A DNA stretch of 64,000 bases from Primulina eburnea. Lineage: Eukaryota; Streptophyta; Magnoliopsida; Lamiales; Gesneriaceae. Both the position numbers and the translations under genes were made by a program. Below, piece after piece: positions 36,002 to 47,016 of this stretch (within the stretch, counting starts at the first letter, position 1; each line of letters begins with the position of its first letter). Below the pieces are notes generated by a model, which was given only the letters and a program-made list of their open reading frames with translations, was not told the DNA's origin and made no database searches. The stretch is from positions 43,933,642-43,997,641 of the forward strand of contig NC_133101.1 of assembly GCF_022965805.1 (NCBI RefSeq). The letters run 5' to 3'.

Positions 36002-36305
36002 ACCGCACCCGTGGTAGGGGAAGACACCGCACCCGCGGTAGCATGGACAGAAAGTTGCACATTTTTACGAAGCAAGACCGCACCTGCGGTAAGAACAGGA
36101 CCGCACCCGCGGTCGATGTCCAGTAGGGTAGGAAATTTTATTCGAAGCAAGACCGCACCCGCGGTGCAAGAAGGACCGCACCCGCGGTGGTGTGACCGCA
36201 CCCGCGGTCTAATATGTACCGCACCCGCGGTCGTCAATTTTGAAAAATGAAAAGCATGCCGAAGCTTGAGCGTACCCGCGGTGCTAGAGTGACCGCACCC
36301 GCGGT
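36002..36305 (+). repeat. Ten-unit ACCGCACCCGCGGT array in U3 of G4
   Basis: Units at 36002, 36026, 36077, 36100, 36152, 36175, 36195, 36218, 36270 and 36292, most exactly ACCGCACCCGCGGT (5-base arms, 4-base spacer, CCGCGG core). Spacing is irregular, about 20-52 bp; the intervening sequence is not conserved, so the 14-mer itself is what recurs. Confidence 0.95.
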
Positions 36306-36354
36306 GCTGCATGCGAGAAATCCACCCTTGCTTCTGAAGTTGACACATGGCATG

Positions 36355-36366
36355 TATATATATATA
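36355..36366 (+). promoter_or_regulatory. Candidate TATA box of G4 LTR
   Basis: TATATATATATA followed by ATCATG, 50 bp after the last array unit. Confidence 0.55.
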
Positions 36367-37482
36367 ATCATGCTGAGTCGTCATTTACATTATTTCCAGC
36401 AGCTGAAAACGAGAGAGAATAAGGATTATAAGAATTCTTCTCCACTTTATCAATTGATTGGGTAAGATTCACTCATTCATAGTTTAATCCAAGCTTAGAT
36501 TCTTGTTCCTTGCATCATAGGCTACAAGAGGAGGTAAGTTTGGTTCATTTTCAGCATTGTTCAAAATATATGTGTTGGAGAAACTCAAATTTGATTTGTA
36601 TTATGTGTTCCCATGATTATGAAAAGCGTAGAATTGTAAATGAGTCAAAGAACGGATATGTTATGCTATTGATATGAAATTGTTACGATTTTTCCAGCAT
36701 GTTTAGAGTTAAAAATGCAGATTTTAAGTACTATCATGTGCTTATGGTGATGATTATGAATTGGTGATAGATGTTGAGATTTGGATTGGTTGGTACCGCG
36801 AGAACACGCCGTTATGCTATCCAATTATGTCAAGACTGAGTATAGATTGTATATATGTCTTGATTGAGTTAGAGATTGAAAAATGTATATCAACATTGCC
36901 ATTTCAGATTCGATATCAAGAATACGAGACTCCGACTTCTACGAACGACAAGAAAGGTATAATTCATGTGATTGTAGGGAAGACACGACTCGAATCAGAT
37001 TTGATTAGAGTTTCCCAACCAAATCACATACTAGACTTACTGTTTATGTTTTTGATATGTTTTGAATTGTTTATAGATTATATGGAAATCTCCTGATATG
37101 ATAATCTTGTGTTTATAGATTTATATTCAAGCATTGAGATAGGAGAGTCATTGACAGATTTGTCAAAACTAGACGCTCGGGGTATCGACGCATAGGAGCA
37201 GACTTCCTCCGATTGTAGACATTCGATACAGACATGACCGAAGTCTAGGAGTAAGACGTACAGTTACCCCGATTGGGAGGGTAGGTAACAGACAGTGACG
37301 TCTTATTCGCCCCGGGATCCCTAGAGTAGAGTCAAGACATGAGATGATTTGCATTGCATGCTTATATATGTTGGTTTAATAGACTATGGAACCTATGATT
37401 TAGATCACATGCATGATCTTGTGTTTTATGATTTTATTATACATATGCATGTATACATGTTTTATACTGGGATGTGTTCTCA

Positions 37483-37529
37483 CCGGAGTTTCCGGCTGTT
37501 GTTATGTCTGTATGTGTGCATAACAACAG
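37483..37529 (+). other. Conserved double hairpin in G4 LTR
   Basis: Hairpin 1: CCGGA-GTT-TCCGG (37483-37495). Hairpin 2 follows at once: arms CTGTTGTTAT (37496-37505) and ATAACAACAG (37520-37529), ten perfect pairs. Equivalent structures exist at 48435-48483 and, on the minus strand, 39945-39994. Confidence 0.75.
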
Positions 37530-37849
37530 GTGGGGCAGGAACTGAGTTACGACAGAGATGAGTACGAGATAGCGTGGTGACTACGGGCGCAGAAGATGAC
37601 TAGTGGCTCCTACTAGACTTGTAGTATTTGCATTTATGGTTTGTATTAAACTATACACTAGTTGGATTAATGTATTGGGATAAGACACATTTATCATGTT
37701 TGTACATTATGTGTGTTGTAATTTAATAAAGAAAGATTATGCTTAGTAATAACATTTGATTTAATGTTAAAAAGCGAAAATTTGACCCACATTTTCTCAC
37801 AGATCCATTTAATCCCAAATAGAATTGAGTTAGAGCCCGGATCCCCACA

Positions 37850-39246
37850 CTAGTTGGTCTGGTTAGGGGATAGTTCGAGGTGGCTTGGGTGTGTTTCGAG
37901 AAAAAACGAGAATGGCTCGAAGGAAACTAGCTTAGGTTCGAACTAGGGCTAGGGAAAAGAAAAAGGATCGAACCATGGTCTACGTGGTCGGTTCATGGTT
38001 CATGAGGGTTGTTTAAGTATAAAAAGTCTATGTTTAAAAATTGAGAGGAAAATATTAAGGTTTGAATAAATTCAGGAATTAAATGCTTCACGAACTAGTA
38101 AATAGGAAATTAAATCAAAAGTCTCGAATTTAAGCTAAATAAAAATATTAAAAATTAAATTTAAGTTTAAATAATTATTTGGGATAGTCTCGAGTCAATA
38201 AAAGTGAGAAAGAGTCAAAAATCTAGAAAATATTACGTCCAAGGGTAAAACGATCATTTTACACTGAAAAAGGTTAGACGTCCTAGCAATGCCCTGAATG
38301 CTGTAAATAATGTTACTATGTTTATTTTAAATATTTATGAAATTATATGATGAAAATTTAATGCTAAAAGACATGTTGCATGTTTGGTTTAAAGGAAAAA
38401 CGATTTTTATAGGGATGAATTTTTATAATTTATGGCAAAATATGAAAAGTGGAAAGATAAGAAGTGATTGTGTCTAATACGATGATTATGATGATACAAT
38501 GATATGTAAGCCATGGCTCAGTTGATGGGTGAAAGTGTCACTGATTACCCTGCCGCTTAGTACTTTGGTTACACGTAGATGGATCCATCGATCTTCAGAT
38601 GATACAAAAATCACATTTAATGATCCGAATTCAATAAAAAAAACTTATACGTATATGATAAAATGAAATATTATGTGATATAGTGAAAGGAAAAATGATT
38701 AAGTTTATGCATGTTCATGAAAAGCAATTTTCTTAAAAGTATTTTTACTGTTGCATGTGGATGTATATGTATTACTTGCTATCATGATTAAGATTTGCCA
38801 AGTCAATATACTCACTAAGTGTGATCGATGCCGGTGATCTTGATATTGATGGAGGTCTTGATGGTTGAACTAGCTGGGCTGAAGGTGCAGATAACCCAAG
38901 GACAGTTGCTAGTTTTCCGCACTTATATTTATGACTTATGCTAATAATTTAAGTTACTTATAAGATTTTATTTCTTATGATGCTTTTGAGAGGTTTTTTT
39001 AGAGGATGTCAGAGTTAATTTTTTTTTTTTTGAAACAATGTTAGGTTAGATTGGTCGATGTTTGAAGATTTTACGTTTGAATTACTTTTTTTTGAATTTA
39101 AAATAATAGTTGGTTGGTTTAATTTTTAAAATGATGTAAAAAATGTTATATATTTATATATGTATGTATTCGGCCGAAAGTATTATAGAATGAGAAAAAA
39201 AAACTTTCTGGTATATTCTAAAGAAAAACGAGTAGTAGACGTTTCA
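37850..39246 (+). repeat. 5' LTR of G5, 3' part
   Basis: Matches in sense the 3' half of the G7-type LTR: an ATAATTATTTGGGAT block (38168), AACGATCATTTTACACTG (38250) and CACTAAGTGTGATCGATGC (38814). Long T and A runs near 39018 and 39193. Ends GTAGACGTTTCA before the primer site. Confidence 0.75.
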
Positions 39247-39248
39247 GT

Positions 39249-39260
39249 TGGTATCAGAGC
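39249..39260 (+). other. Primer binding site of G5
   Basis: TGGTATCAGAGC two bases after the LTR end, initiator tRNA-Met type. Confidence 0.9.
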
Positions 39261-39509
39261 AATGTTCATGCAAAGGGTTGTGTCACCGCCAGTTCCAGAA
39301 AGTTCAATCATCAAGCCTCAAATCTGTAAGTTTAATTTCTTTGCATTATTTTTATGATGATACCTGCATGTTTACATGGTTTATGCGTTTACGATACATG
39401 TTTAATAGCTTTTTGAGGTTAAATGTTAAAAATGCTTAAAGTTGCTCAAAAAGAGATTAGTATATGCTGCATGAATAAAAACTTAGGCTGGAAATCGTTC
39501 ATATATAAT

Positions 39510-39655
39510 GCCTCCTAGACGCGTACCTAGTACTGATAGGAAAGCTGAGAATATTGAGGATCGTCAAGGGAATGTAACTCCACCTGCTAATGGGGATGCT
39601 GCTATTCGTGCACTGGAAGGCACGACACGTTTCTTTGAGAAGCAGTTCCAGCAGA
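39510..39655 (+). CDS. G5 gag N-terminus (partial)
   Basis: ATG in ATATAATGCCTCCTAGACG at about 39510 opens MPPRRVPSTDRKAE, then a segment ending in AIRALEGTTRFFEKQFQQ. The G7 gag begins MPPRRAHAHENQAE and has ATRALEGMTRLFEQQIQQ, supporting both start and identity. Lost where the G6 LTR begins. Confidence 0.8.
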
Positions 39656-39944
39656 GCAGGGGACCCGGACACTAATTCATTTCTTAATCATCTTTGGGGA
39701 ATAATTTGATCAATTATAATAAACATGATCTAAATTTTTTTTTTAAATACAAATGCGGAAATGTAAAGTAATCCATCTGATATACATATCAAAAGTAAAC
39801 GTACAAGTCCTGTACTGGATACAATAACATCAAACTAGGGTTCAACTACTATATAACAAGTGTTGAATCCTATTCTACTTCTGATCCTGATCTCCACGCT
39901 AACTTGTCCTCTCCCATCCTCGTCTTAACCCTGATCCTATCCCA

Positions 39945-39994
39945 CTTGTTGTCATGCACACATACAAACACGACAACAGCCGGATAACTCCGGT
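39945..39994 (-). other. Conserved double hairpin in G6 LTR
   Basis: On the minus strand CCGGA-GTTA-TCCGG followed by TGTTGTCGTG...CATGACAACA, the counterpart of 37483-37529, with a C-G pair where G4 has T-A. Confidence 0.7.
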
Positions 39995-40997
39995 GAGAAT
40001 ATAATCCCAGTATAAACAATGAATAAATGCAATCATATAAAAACATATATAAAAGCATAAACAGTCATCAATAACATGTATATAGTCCGAAAACATTAAT
40101 TGATATAAAACTGTAAATAAACTATCTCATACTCGACTCATCTCTAATCTAGGGATCCCGGTTTCTGGACATTGTCTCATATAACGAATCTCAGTGATAG
40201 GAGTCGATCTGCTCCTAAGCAAACATCGATATAAACCAAACATCCAGTGCCTTGGCATCTCCGCCCATGACTCATACACGCTTTGCTATAAATCAATAGA
40301 TTAAGCATATCAATCTCATGAATTGCAGATATAAATGCAATAAAATAAAGTATGTAGTTTTTGGGAAACTCAAGTCCAATCTGACTCAAGTCGATCTCCC
40401 GGTTAACATTGATTTATACCTTTCGTTCTATCAATCTGACTCTGTCGAAGTCTCTGATTCAAATATGTCAATACTCAATATGGCAGTGACAATATCAAGG
40501 AGTATAATATCAATATACCACTCAATCAATACTGGATATAATCAGAACTCAATCAAATTCTGTTTCAACGGCATAACGGCACAATATCAATATACACAAC
40601 AATACAATATCAATCAGATATCAATCCCAACATCTCATAATCTATAAAAACACAAATCAGATATCAAATCTCAATCAAATCAACTCTGAAAAATCATAAC
40701 AATTTCATACGATATCTGTTCTTCGATCCGATTTCGATTATACGATGTTTACTATATCAAGAACACCATATATGAATCATATCCGATTCTTTCAATCTCA
40801 TAATTTCAAATCATATCAAAACGTAGTAAAACTTACGTTCAGTTGAAGCTCTCGTCGATAGAAACCCGGTACTGCACTCAGATTCAAAATCGGACGGTCG
40901 GATTTTACAATAACCTTAAAATTCTCTTGTATGAATAAGCTTTCCCCGGAGCTTCTCGTTTTTTCCCCTTTTCTGAATTACTGAAGGAATTGCAATC

Positions 40998-41010
40998 TTT
41001 ATATATATAT
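40998..41010 (-). promoter_or_regulatory. Candidate TATA box of G6 LTR
   Basis: Minus-strand TATATATATAAAG, about 50 bp after the palindrome array in element sense and 420 bp into the LTR. Confidence 0.6.
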
Positions 41011-41060
41011 CAATGCATGAAAATGAACAATTGGCTCATTCCATGTGCAGCACGTCTCGT

Positions 41061-41300
41061 GCGCATATGCGCGTATCTACCCGGCGCATATGCGCGAGAC
41101 CTACTGGTCTCGCCAAATAACATCTCGGCAACTTGCGCATATGCGCGCCCTTCTTCCGCACATATGCGCGAGGTTCTCTGGACTCGGCATGTAGCTCCTG
41201 TATAGCTCGCGCATATGTGCGCACAACCTCCGCACATATGCGCGAGGTCCTCTGCCCATCTCGCGCATATGCGTGCATCGGTGCCGCGCATATGCGTGAG
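41061..41300 (-). repeat. GCGCATATGCGC array in U3 of G6 3' LTR
   Basis: Eight sites: GCGCATATGCGC at 41061, 41084 and 41135, and variants with CACATATGCG or CATATGTGCG near 41157, 41206, 41231, 41260 and 41283. CGCATATGCG is a perfect 10-base palindrome. Reading frames over this array on both strands (for example 41010-41423) are produced by the repeat and are not genes. Confidence 0.92.
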
Positions 41301-41427
41301 GGGTACTGTCCTCGCACATAATTTACGTCTTTCCTCGTCTTTCCCGGTCCGATCCTTTCCGTCTATAATTACATCAATTTTAAATAAATCATTTCGGATT
41401 ACAATAACAAAATTCTCGGGCATTACA

Positions 41428-41442
41428 ATTTTCCCCCCCTAA
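41428..41442 (-). other. Polypurine tract of G6
   Basis: Minus-strand TTAGGGGGGGAAAAT before TGTAATGCCC, with CGGGGACGAAAT upstream. Confidence 0.85.
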
Positions 41443-41519
41443 GATACGATTTCGTCCCCGAAATCACATGTAATCAAATCATATTAATAAGAAGGTATAA
41501 CAGAAGAAGCTAAATAGAA

Positions 41520-44500
41520 AACTCTAATTAGTAAAATAACTCTGGGAATCTTTGTCTCATGTCTGATTCAGTCTCCTAAGTAGCTTCTTTAATGCCATGA
41601 CGACTCCACTGAATCTTCACAAGTGGAATAGTCTTCGTTCTGAGCTGCTTTTCTTTACAATCAAGAATCTAAATCGGCTTCTTGAAGTAACTCAGTGTCT
41701 CATCCAGCTCTGCCTCTTCATGCTGAATAATATGTGAAGCATCAGAAATATACTTCTGCAATAGAGATACATGAAAGACATCATGTATTCCAGATAGAGA
41801 AGGCGATAATGCGAGTCGATAGGCACGATCTCCTATCTTCTCGAGAATCTCATACGGCCCAATATATCATAGAGACAACTTTCCTTTCTTGACAAATCTG
41901 ACAACTCCTCTGAAAGGTGAAATCTTCAAGAATACTCGGCCTCCTGCCTCAAATACCAACGGTCTACGTCGAACATTGACATATTTGGCATGTCTGTCTT
42001 GAGCTGCCTTCATTCTCTTCTGAATCAGCTTCACTTTCTCAGTCATATCTCTGATCATATCAGGTCCAATCTCAGGTATCTCAGAGATATCATCCCAATA
42101 CAGAGGGGATCTGCACTTCTTTCCGTACAACGCTTCAAACGGTGCCATCTCAATACTCGTCTGATAGCTGTTGTTGTATGAAAACTCACAAAGTGGCAAA
42201 AATTCTTGCCAAATAGTGCTAAAATCAAGCACTACAGCTCTAAGAATATCCTCCAGTGTCTGGTTAGTCCGCTCTGACTGTCTGTCAGTCTGAGGATGAT
42301 ATGCGGTACTCAGAGCAACTTTGTACCAAGAGCCTGCTGTAAACTCTGCTAGAAGTGCGAAGTAAACCGAGGATCACAGTCTGATACAATCGACTTTGGC
42401 ACTCCGTGCAATCTGACCACTTCTCTAACATAGATCTCTGACATCTGGTCATGTCTGTACGTCATCTTGCACGGAGACCTGAACATCATATAATCTCAAC
42501 GGTTTAAAATCTGTTTCAAATCCCAATCCAGAGAAACAACAATCTTCTATCAAATTTTAGACACCAATAGTCGTTAAGGACAAAGAACATACCTTTCAAC
42601 TCAGTGCATCAGCTGCTGCATCGGAATTCCCCGGATAGTATTTGATTTCACAATCAAAGTCTTTCAATAAATCAAGCCATCTTCACTGCCTCATATTCAG
42701 CTCTAACTATGAAAATAGATATTTCAAAATTTTATGATCAAAATATATCTCAAACTTCTCACCATATAGGTAATGTCGCCATATCTTCAATGCAAAGACA
42801 ATGGCTGCCAATTCAAGATCATGAATTGGGTAGCGAGTCTCATGTGGCTTCAACAGTCTCGAAGCATAGGCAATGACATGTCCTCGTTGCATCAGAACAC
42901 ATCCCAATCCTCTGTGATAAGCGTCACAATAAACAACAAAATCATCAGTATCTGATGGGATATTCAATATCGGAGCACTGGTCAATCTCTTCTTCAATTC
43001 AAGAAAACCGGTCTCACATTCTTCAGACCAAACAAATGGTGCATTCTTCTGAGTCAGCTTTGTAATGAGTTTGGCAATACTGGAGAAATCTTTAATAAAT
43101 CGACGATAATATCCTGCCAAACCCATAAAGCTGCGTATCTCTGGCACTGATGTCGGTCTCGGCCAACTGATCACGGCTTCAACCTTGCTAGGATCAACAG
43201 AAATACCGTCTCCAGATATAATATGACCCAGAAATATCACATGTCTCAGCCAGAGTTCACATTTCAACAGTTTGGCATATAATTTCTCAGCCCTCAGAGT
43301 TCTCAAAACAATTCTCAGATGCTCAGCATGATCAATCATATTCTTCGAATAAATCAAAATATCATCAATGAAAATAAGTACAAAATCATCGAGATATTTC
43401 TGAAACACACGGTTCATCAGACCCATAAAATACAGCTGGAGCATTTGTTAAACCGAACGGCATGACAATAAACTCATAATGTCCATACTTGGTTCTAAAA
43501 GCTGTCTTCGAAATATCATAATCTCTGACTCTCAGCTAATGATATCTAGATCTTAGATCGATCTTGGAATATACAGAAGAACCATGCAACTGATCAAACA
43601 AATCATCAATATGAGGCAAGGGATATTTGTTCTTTACCGTAGCCTTGTTCAGTTGCCGGTAGTCAATGGAGAGTCTCATTAAACCGTCCTTATTTCTCAC
43701 AAACAACATTGGAGCACCACAGGAGAAACACTCGGTCTGATGTACCCCTTGGCCAATAAATCTTCCAACTGTTCTTTCAATTCTTTCAATTCGATTAGTG
43801 CCATTCTGTACGGAGCTCTAGAAATCGGAACTGTACCTGGTACCAATTCAATGCCGAAGTCTATCTCTCGAATCGGAGGCAACCCCAGAATCTCATCTGG
43901 GAAGACGTCAGGAAACTCGCACACCACTGGAAAATCCGCCAATGATGGACTCGATTTCAGTAAGTCAACTGAATATACAAGGAACCCTCTGCTCCTTTCT
44001 GCAATAATCGAGTCATAGATAGCGCAGATATCAAAAGAATTCTAGATCTAGAACCCTTACCGTAGAATTTCCATTCATCAGCCATTTCAGGTCTGAATCG
44101 TACAATCTTATGGAAACAATCAACGGTTGCTCTGTACTTGATCAGCATATCAATACCGATAATACAATCAAAATCAGATAACCCAAGTACAATACAGTTT
44201 AACTCAATCTCATGATCATCGTACTGTAGTACACAATGTTTAACCGAATTCATGGATATCAAACATGTCCCCAAAGGAGAAGAGACAAACACTATAGCAG
44301 ATAAAGACTCAACATGCAAATCATGCATCAAAGCAAAGCGCTCAGAAATAAATGTATGAGAAGCACCCGTATCTATCAATACATAAGCATGGTAACCACA
44401 TAAAGAACAGTTACCTGCAACAACATCATCTGGTGCTTCCTGAGCATGTTCCTCTGTCAAAGCAAATATTCTGGCCTGCTGTCTCGGAGGCTGGCTAACT

Positions 44501-45232
44501 GTCTGGCTTCCTCCTGACCTCTGCTGTGACGGAGTAGTAGTCGGTGGTGGCTGAAAAGAATGAACAGCTGATGATCATCTATCAGTCTGAGCCACCGATC
44601 CAGCTGATTCTGCTGCCTAGGAACCTCTCTATGGACATAATCTCGCAAAATTTCCCTGTTGTTTGCAAATACGGAAACTACCAATCACTCCCTGGGATTG
44701 CTCAGTCGGATGTCTCCCTCCGCAAGTTCTGCAATAATACCTGGCATAACTCTGGTTGTGTTGTGAACCACTGGAGCTAGAAGAACTGCTGCCCGACTTC
44801 TTAAAATATTTTCCTCGGGCTTTCAGATAGTCTTTCTTTCCACCACTGCTGCTACCACACTCAAATCTGGGAGGTGGTTGCTGTGGTCTCGGTGCTGGAG
44901 GAACATAAGAAGCTCCTTTCTGTCTCATCAGACCAACTTCATCTCTTTTTGCTCTATTCAGTGCATCAGCAAAGTTATTTGGTCGCCTGGTGTTCACCAA
45001 TGTAAAAACCTTGGGATTCAATCCATTGATGAACTGATCAGCCACAGCCTCGTCATTTCAGCCACATGTGGAGCAAAATGCAACAATGTAGAGAACCTGG
45101 CCACATATTCTTCTATATTCAACTGACCCTGTCTCAAATTTGCAAACACTGCACCCTTGTCCTTCCTATACGACACTGGGAAAAATCTTTGATAAAACTC
45201 AGTCTTAAAGACATCCAAAGCCTTTCAATATT
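41520..45232 (-). pseudogene. G6 gag-pol, broken and internally deleted
   Basis: Right to left: gag C-terminal region with a degraded zinc knuckle (RICKQQGNFARLC, 45218-44629), protease ([10 protein letters not shown], 44460-43957), reverse transcriptase start (43942-43697) with a shift near 43730, reverse transcriptase end with [10 protein letters not shown] and RNase H (43444-42707), linker (42680-42500), integrase from YRHDQM through IVSDCDPRF, where the usual Arg of SDRDP is Cys, to the GPY region (42470-41867), and a tail with TAG for the Trp of EATWE near 41582. Between about 42480 and 42495 the zinc site and first catalytic Asp of integrase are missing, a deletion of several hundred bases. 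Confidence 0.85.
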
Positions 45233-46063
45233 ATTCTGACAATGACAATATCGAATATATTGTCTCAATATACCATTCAAATCAAGACATCTCAGTCTTA
45301 GCAAATTCTGACAGCACGATAGTATAATTCCAAAGTACCGGTAATACAGATCAGTATGTACCAATAACTCATAATCACTAACAACACAATTTGATATCAA
45401 ATCTCAATCAAATCCATTCTGAAAATCATAACAATTTCATACGATATATGTTCTTCAATTCGGTTTCGATTATATGATGTCTAATATGTCAAGAACACCA
45501 TATATGAATCATGTCCGATTCCTTCACTAGCATATTTTCAAATCATATCAGCAATCAATAAAACATACGTCCATGTGAAGCCGTTGACACGAGGATCATA
45601 GTACTATGTTCATATTCAAAATCGGACGGTCGAATCTTACGATAACATTCAAATTCTCTTGTATGAAGAAATTCTCCTTTAGAGCCTCTCGTCCCTTTCC
45701 TTTTTTCTGCACATCTCGCACATATCCGCGACTTCCCTCGGCGCATATGCGCGAGACCTACTGGTTTCGGTGATGATCTTCTCGGCAGCTCGTGCATATA
45801 CGCGCACTTTTTCCGCACATATGCGCGAGGTTCTCTGAACTTGCACTTGGCTTCCCGCATAGCTCGCGCAAATGCGCGTCCTCTCTCTGCCTGCCTCGCG
45901 CATATGCGCGCATCAGTGTCGCGCATATGCACGAGGGGTACTGTCCTAGCACACCAAATATCCTACGTTACCTATATTCGTGTTTCGGAATGATCCTTCA
46001 TAATCATATCGATTCAAAAACAATCATCGTAGATTAATAGCAAAATAAATCTCGGGCATTACA
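45233..46063 (-). repeat. 5' LTR of G6, 5' part only
   Basis: Starts (element sense) TGTAATGCCCGAG at 46063 and follows the G6 3' LTR through its own CGCATATGCG array (about 45725-45930) and CATATATGGTGTTCTTGACA, then joins gag sequence directly near 45233. The LTR 3' half, primer site, leader and gag start are gone. Confidence 0.85.
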
Positions 46064-46537
46064 TTCCATGTGTTTCTCTTTTATCGAGTGGAAACGTCCT
46101 ATTTTATTGTTGTACACAATTAGTCCTTATGACCCGGGACTGCATTGAGACTCTATATGCAAGCATTGCACTTTGACTTGTTTACCGACTCATATGAGGT
46201 CATCGGTTGGCAAGGTTGGGTGTTTTGTCGAAACATATAAGAGTCGATGCATTATAGTCGGGGATTCAACACTTACCTTTGGGTATTGATATCCTATGTT
46301 ATCTCATGTCTATGTAGTTTGAAATCTCTGATCAAAGTATTGGTGGTAATTAAGAAAGGGTTTTCTTAGATTACACCATGGATGCAACTACGATATGACA
46401 CATAATATCGATTCTTTGACAACTCTCGATATACCAATAGTTGTCGAATCGGTCGGGATATATGAGTTTAAGGGACCGTACTGTACGCTAACCATAATAG
46501 AATGGTTCGTGCAGGCACTATCATTTGATACCTATGG
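46064..46537 (+). mobile_element. Non-coding retroelement H, segment 1
   Basis: Continuous with 48771-49117 and 52084-52544 once two solo LTRs are removed. No coding frame. The last segment has features of a long LTR (CATGGGCTTTGTAAAT...ACAAGCCCAAATAATATG), so H is probably a copia-like LTR or a LARD-like non-autonomous element. Family not identified. Confidence 0.5.
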
Positions 46538-46690
46538 TGTAATGCCCAAGAATTTGATTAATGTAATGTGAAATGATTAACGTAATCTGAGCTGATTTAT
46601 TGATAAGGAACGGATATGAGTATAGTTGGACCACTCCAAGACCAAATTGGGTAACACATATGAGTTATGTGATTTTCGGGCAGAACATGT

Positions 46691-46905
46691 GGCGCCCGAG
46701 CGGTAGAAAGAGACCGCCCGAGCGCCAATGTTCAACAAAGAAGAGTCTCGGGCAGAAGAGGTGGCGCCCGAGCGGTAGAATAGTACCGCTCGAGCGCCAA
46801 TGGAGGAGAATCCGGACAGAGAACCTCGCGCCCGGGCGGCAGATTGTCACCGCCCGAGCGCCGAGCTCGCGCCCGAGCGGTACTTTTTTACCGCTCGAGC
46901 GCGAG
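46691..46905 (+). repeat. Four GC-rich hairpins in U3 of the solo LTR
   Basis: At 46691-46726, 46763-46798, 46825-46866 and 46866-46905. Arms have the form CTCGCGCCCGAGCGGTA and TACCGCTCGAGCGCGAG around 4-8 base loops; the last has 17-base arms with one mismatch. They share the GCGGT/ACCGC heart with the G4 array and with 29114-29356. Confidence 0.92.
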
Positions 46906-46952
46906 GCGTGTCGCGTGAAGGAAGTGCCACTCGGCGTTTTGCATGTACGTTA

Positions 46953-46953
<1 letters not shown>

Positions 46954-47014
<61 letters not shown>
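46954..47014. repeat. TA microsatellite over the TATA position
   Basis: About 30 TA units ending TATATAAAC, at the place where G4 and G6 have short TATA boxes; it may contain the core promoter. Confidence 0.9.

Positions 47015-47016
<2 letters not shown>

Larger units (their letters stand above)
32676..37849 (+). mobile_element. Chromovirus G4, 5' truncated
   Basis: Plus-strand pol from the end of protease to the chromodomain-like tail, polypurine tract and 3' LTR. The 5' LTR, gag and most of protease are lost at the head-on junction with G3. The right flank belongs to the LTR of G5, so G4 inserted there. Confidence 0.92.
35900..37849 (+). repeat. 3' LTR of G4
   Basis: 1950 bp, TGTAAGGCTCGAG to GATCCCCACA. 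It shares its 3' half with the G6 LTR and the solo LTR at 46538 (TATACTGGGAT, CTCACCGGAGT, CAACAGGTGGGGC, CCCCACA end). U3 has ten ACCGC-N4-GCGGT units and a TATA box. Confidence 0.9.
37850..39655 (+). mobile_element. Chromovirus G5, LTR 3' part to gag start
   Basis: 3' part of a 5' LTR (37850-39246) truncated by G4, primer site, leader and first part of gag. Cut by the G6 LTR at about 39656. The LTR end GACGTTTCA and the MPPRR gag start match G7, so G5 is a relative of G7. Confidence 0.8.
39656..41427 (-). repeat. 3' LTR of G6
   Basis: About 1.77 kb. In element sense it starts TGTAATGCCCGAG at 41427; the far end reads GTCCGGGTCCCC and seems to lack the last few bases (CA) near 39656. Holds the CGCATATGCG array, a TATA box and the conserved double hairpin. 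Confidence 0.85.
39656..46063 (-). mobile_element. Chromovirus G6, rearranged
   Basis: Minus-strand order from the right: 5' part of a 5' LTR (46063-45233), truncated gag, protease, reverse transcriptase, RNase H, part of integrase, chromodomain-like remnant, polypurine tract, 3' LTR (41427-39656). The 5' LTR end, primer site and gag start are deleted, as is the integrase N-terminus. Flanks on the two sides differ (G5 gag left, element H right), so the copy is not a simple insertion. Confidence 0.85.

Noticed and set aside
36002..36305. CRISPR-like regular short repeats
   Set aside because: Fourteen-base repeats with irregular spacers inside a plant LTR upstream of a TATA box; no cas genes and a eukaryotic context.
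41010..41423. Overlapping reading frames on both strands with repeated AYAR/HMRE-like peptides
   Set aside because: They arise because the CATATGCGCG array is open in several frames on both strands; no family motif, and the region is U3 of an LTR. The same applies at 45555-45952.
39646..46068. TTCCA on both sides of G6 as a target duplication
   Set aside because: The left TTCCA is not adjacent to the LTR edge and the outer flanks come from different elements; a chance match.
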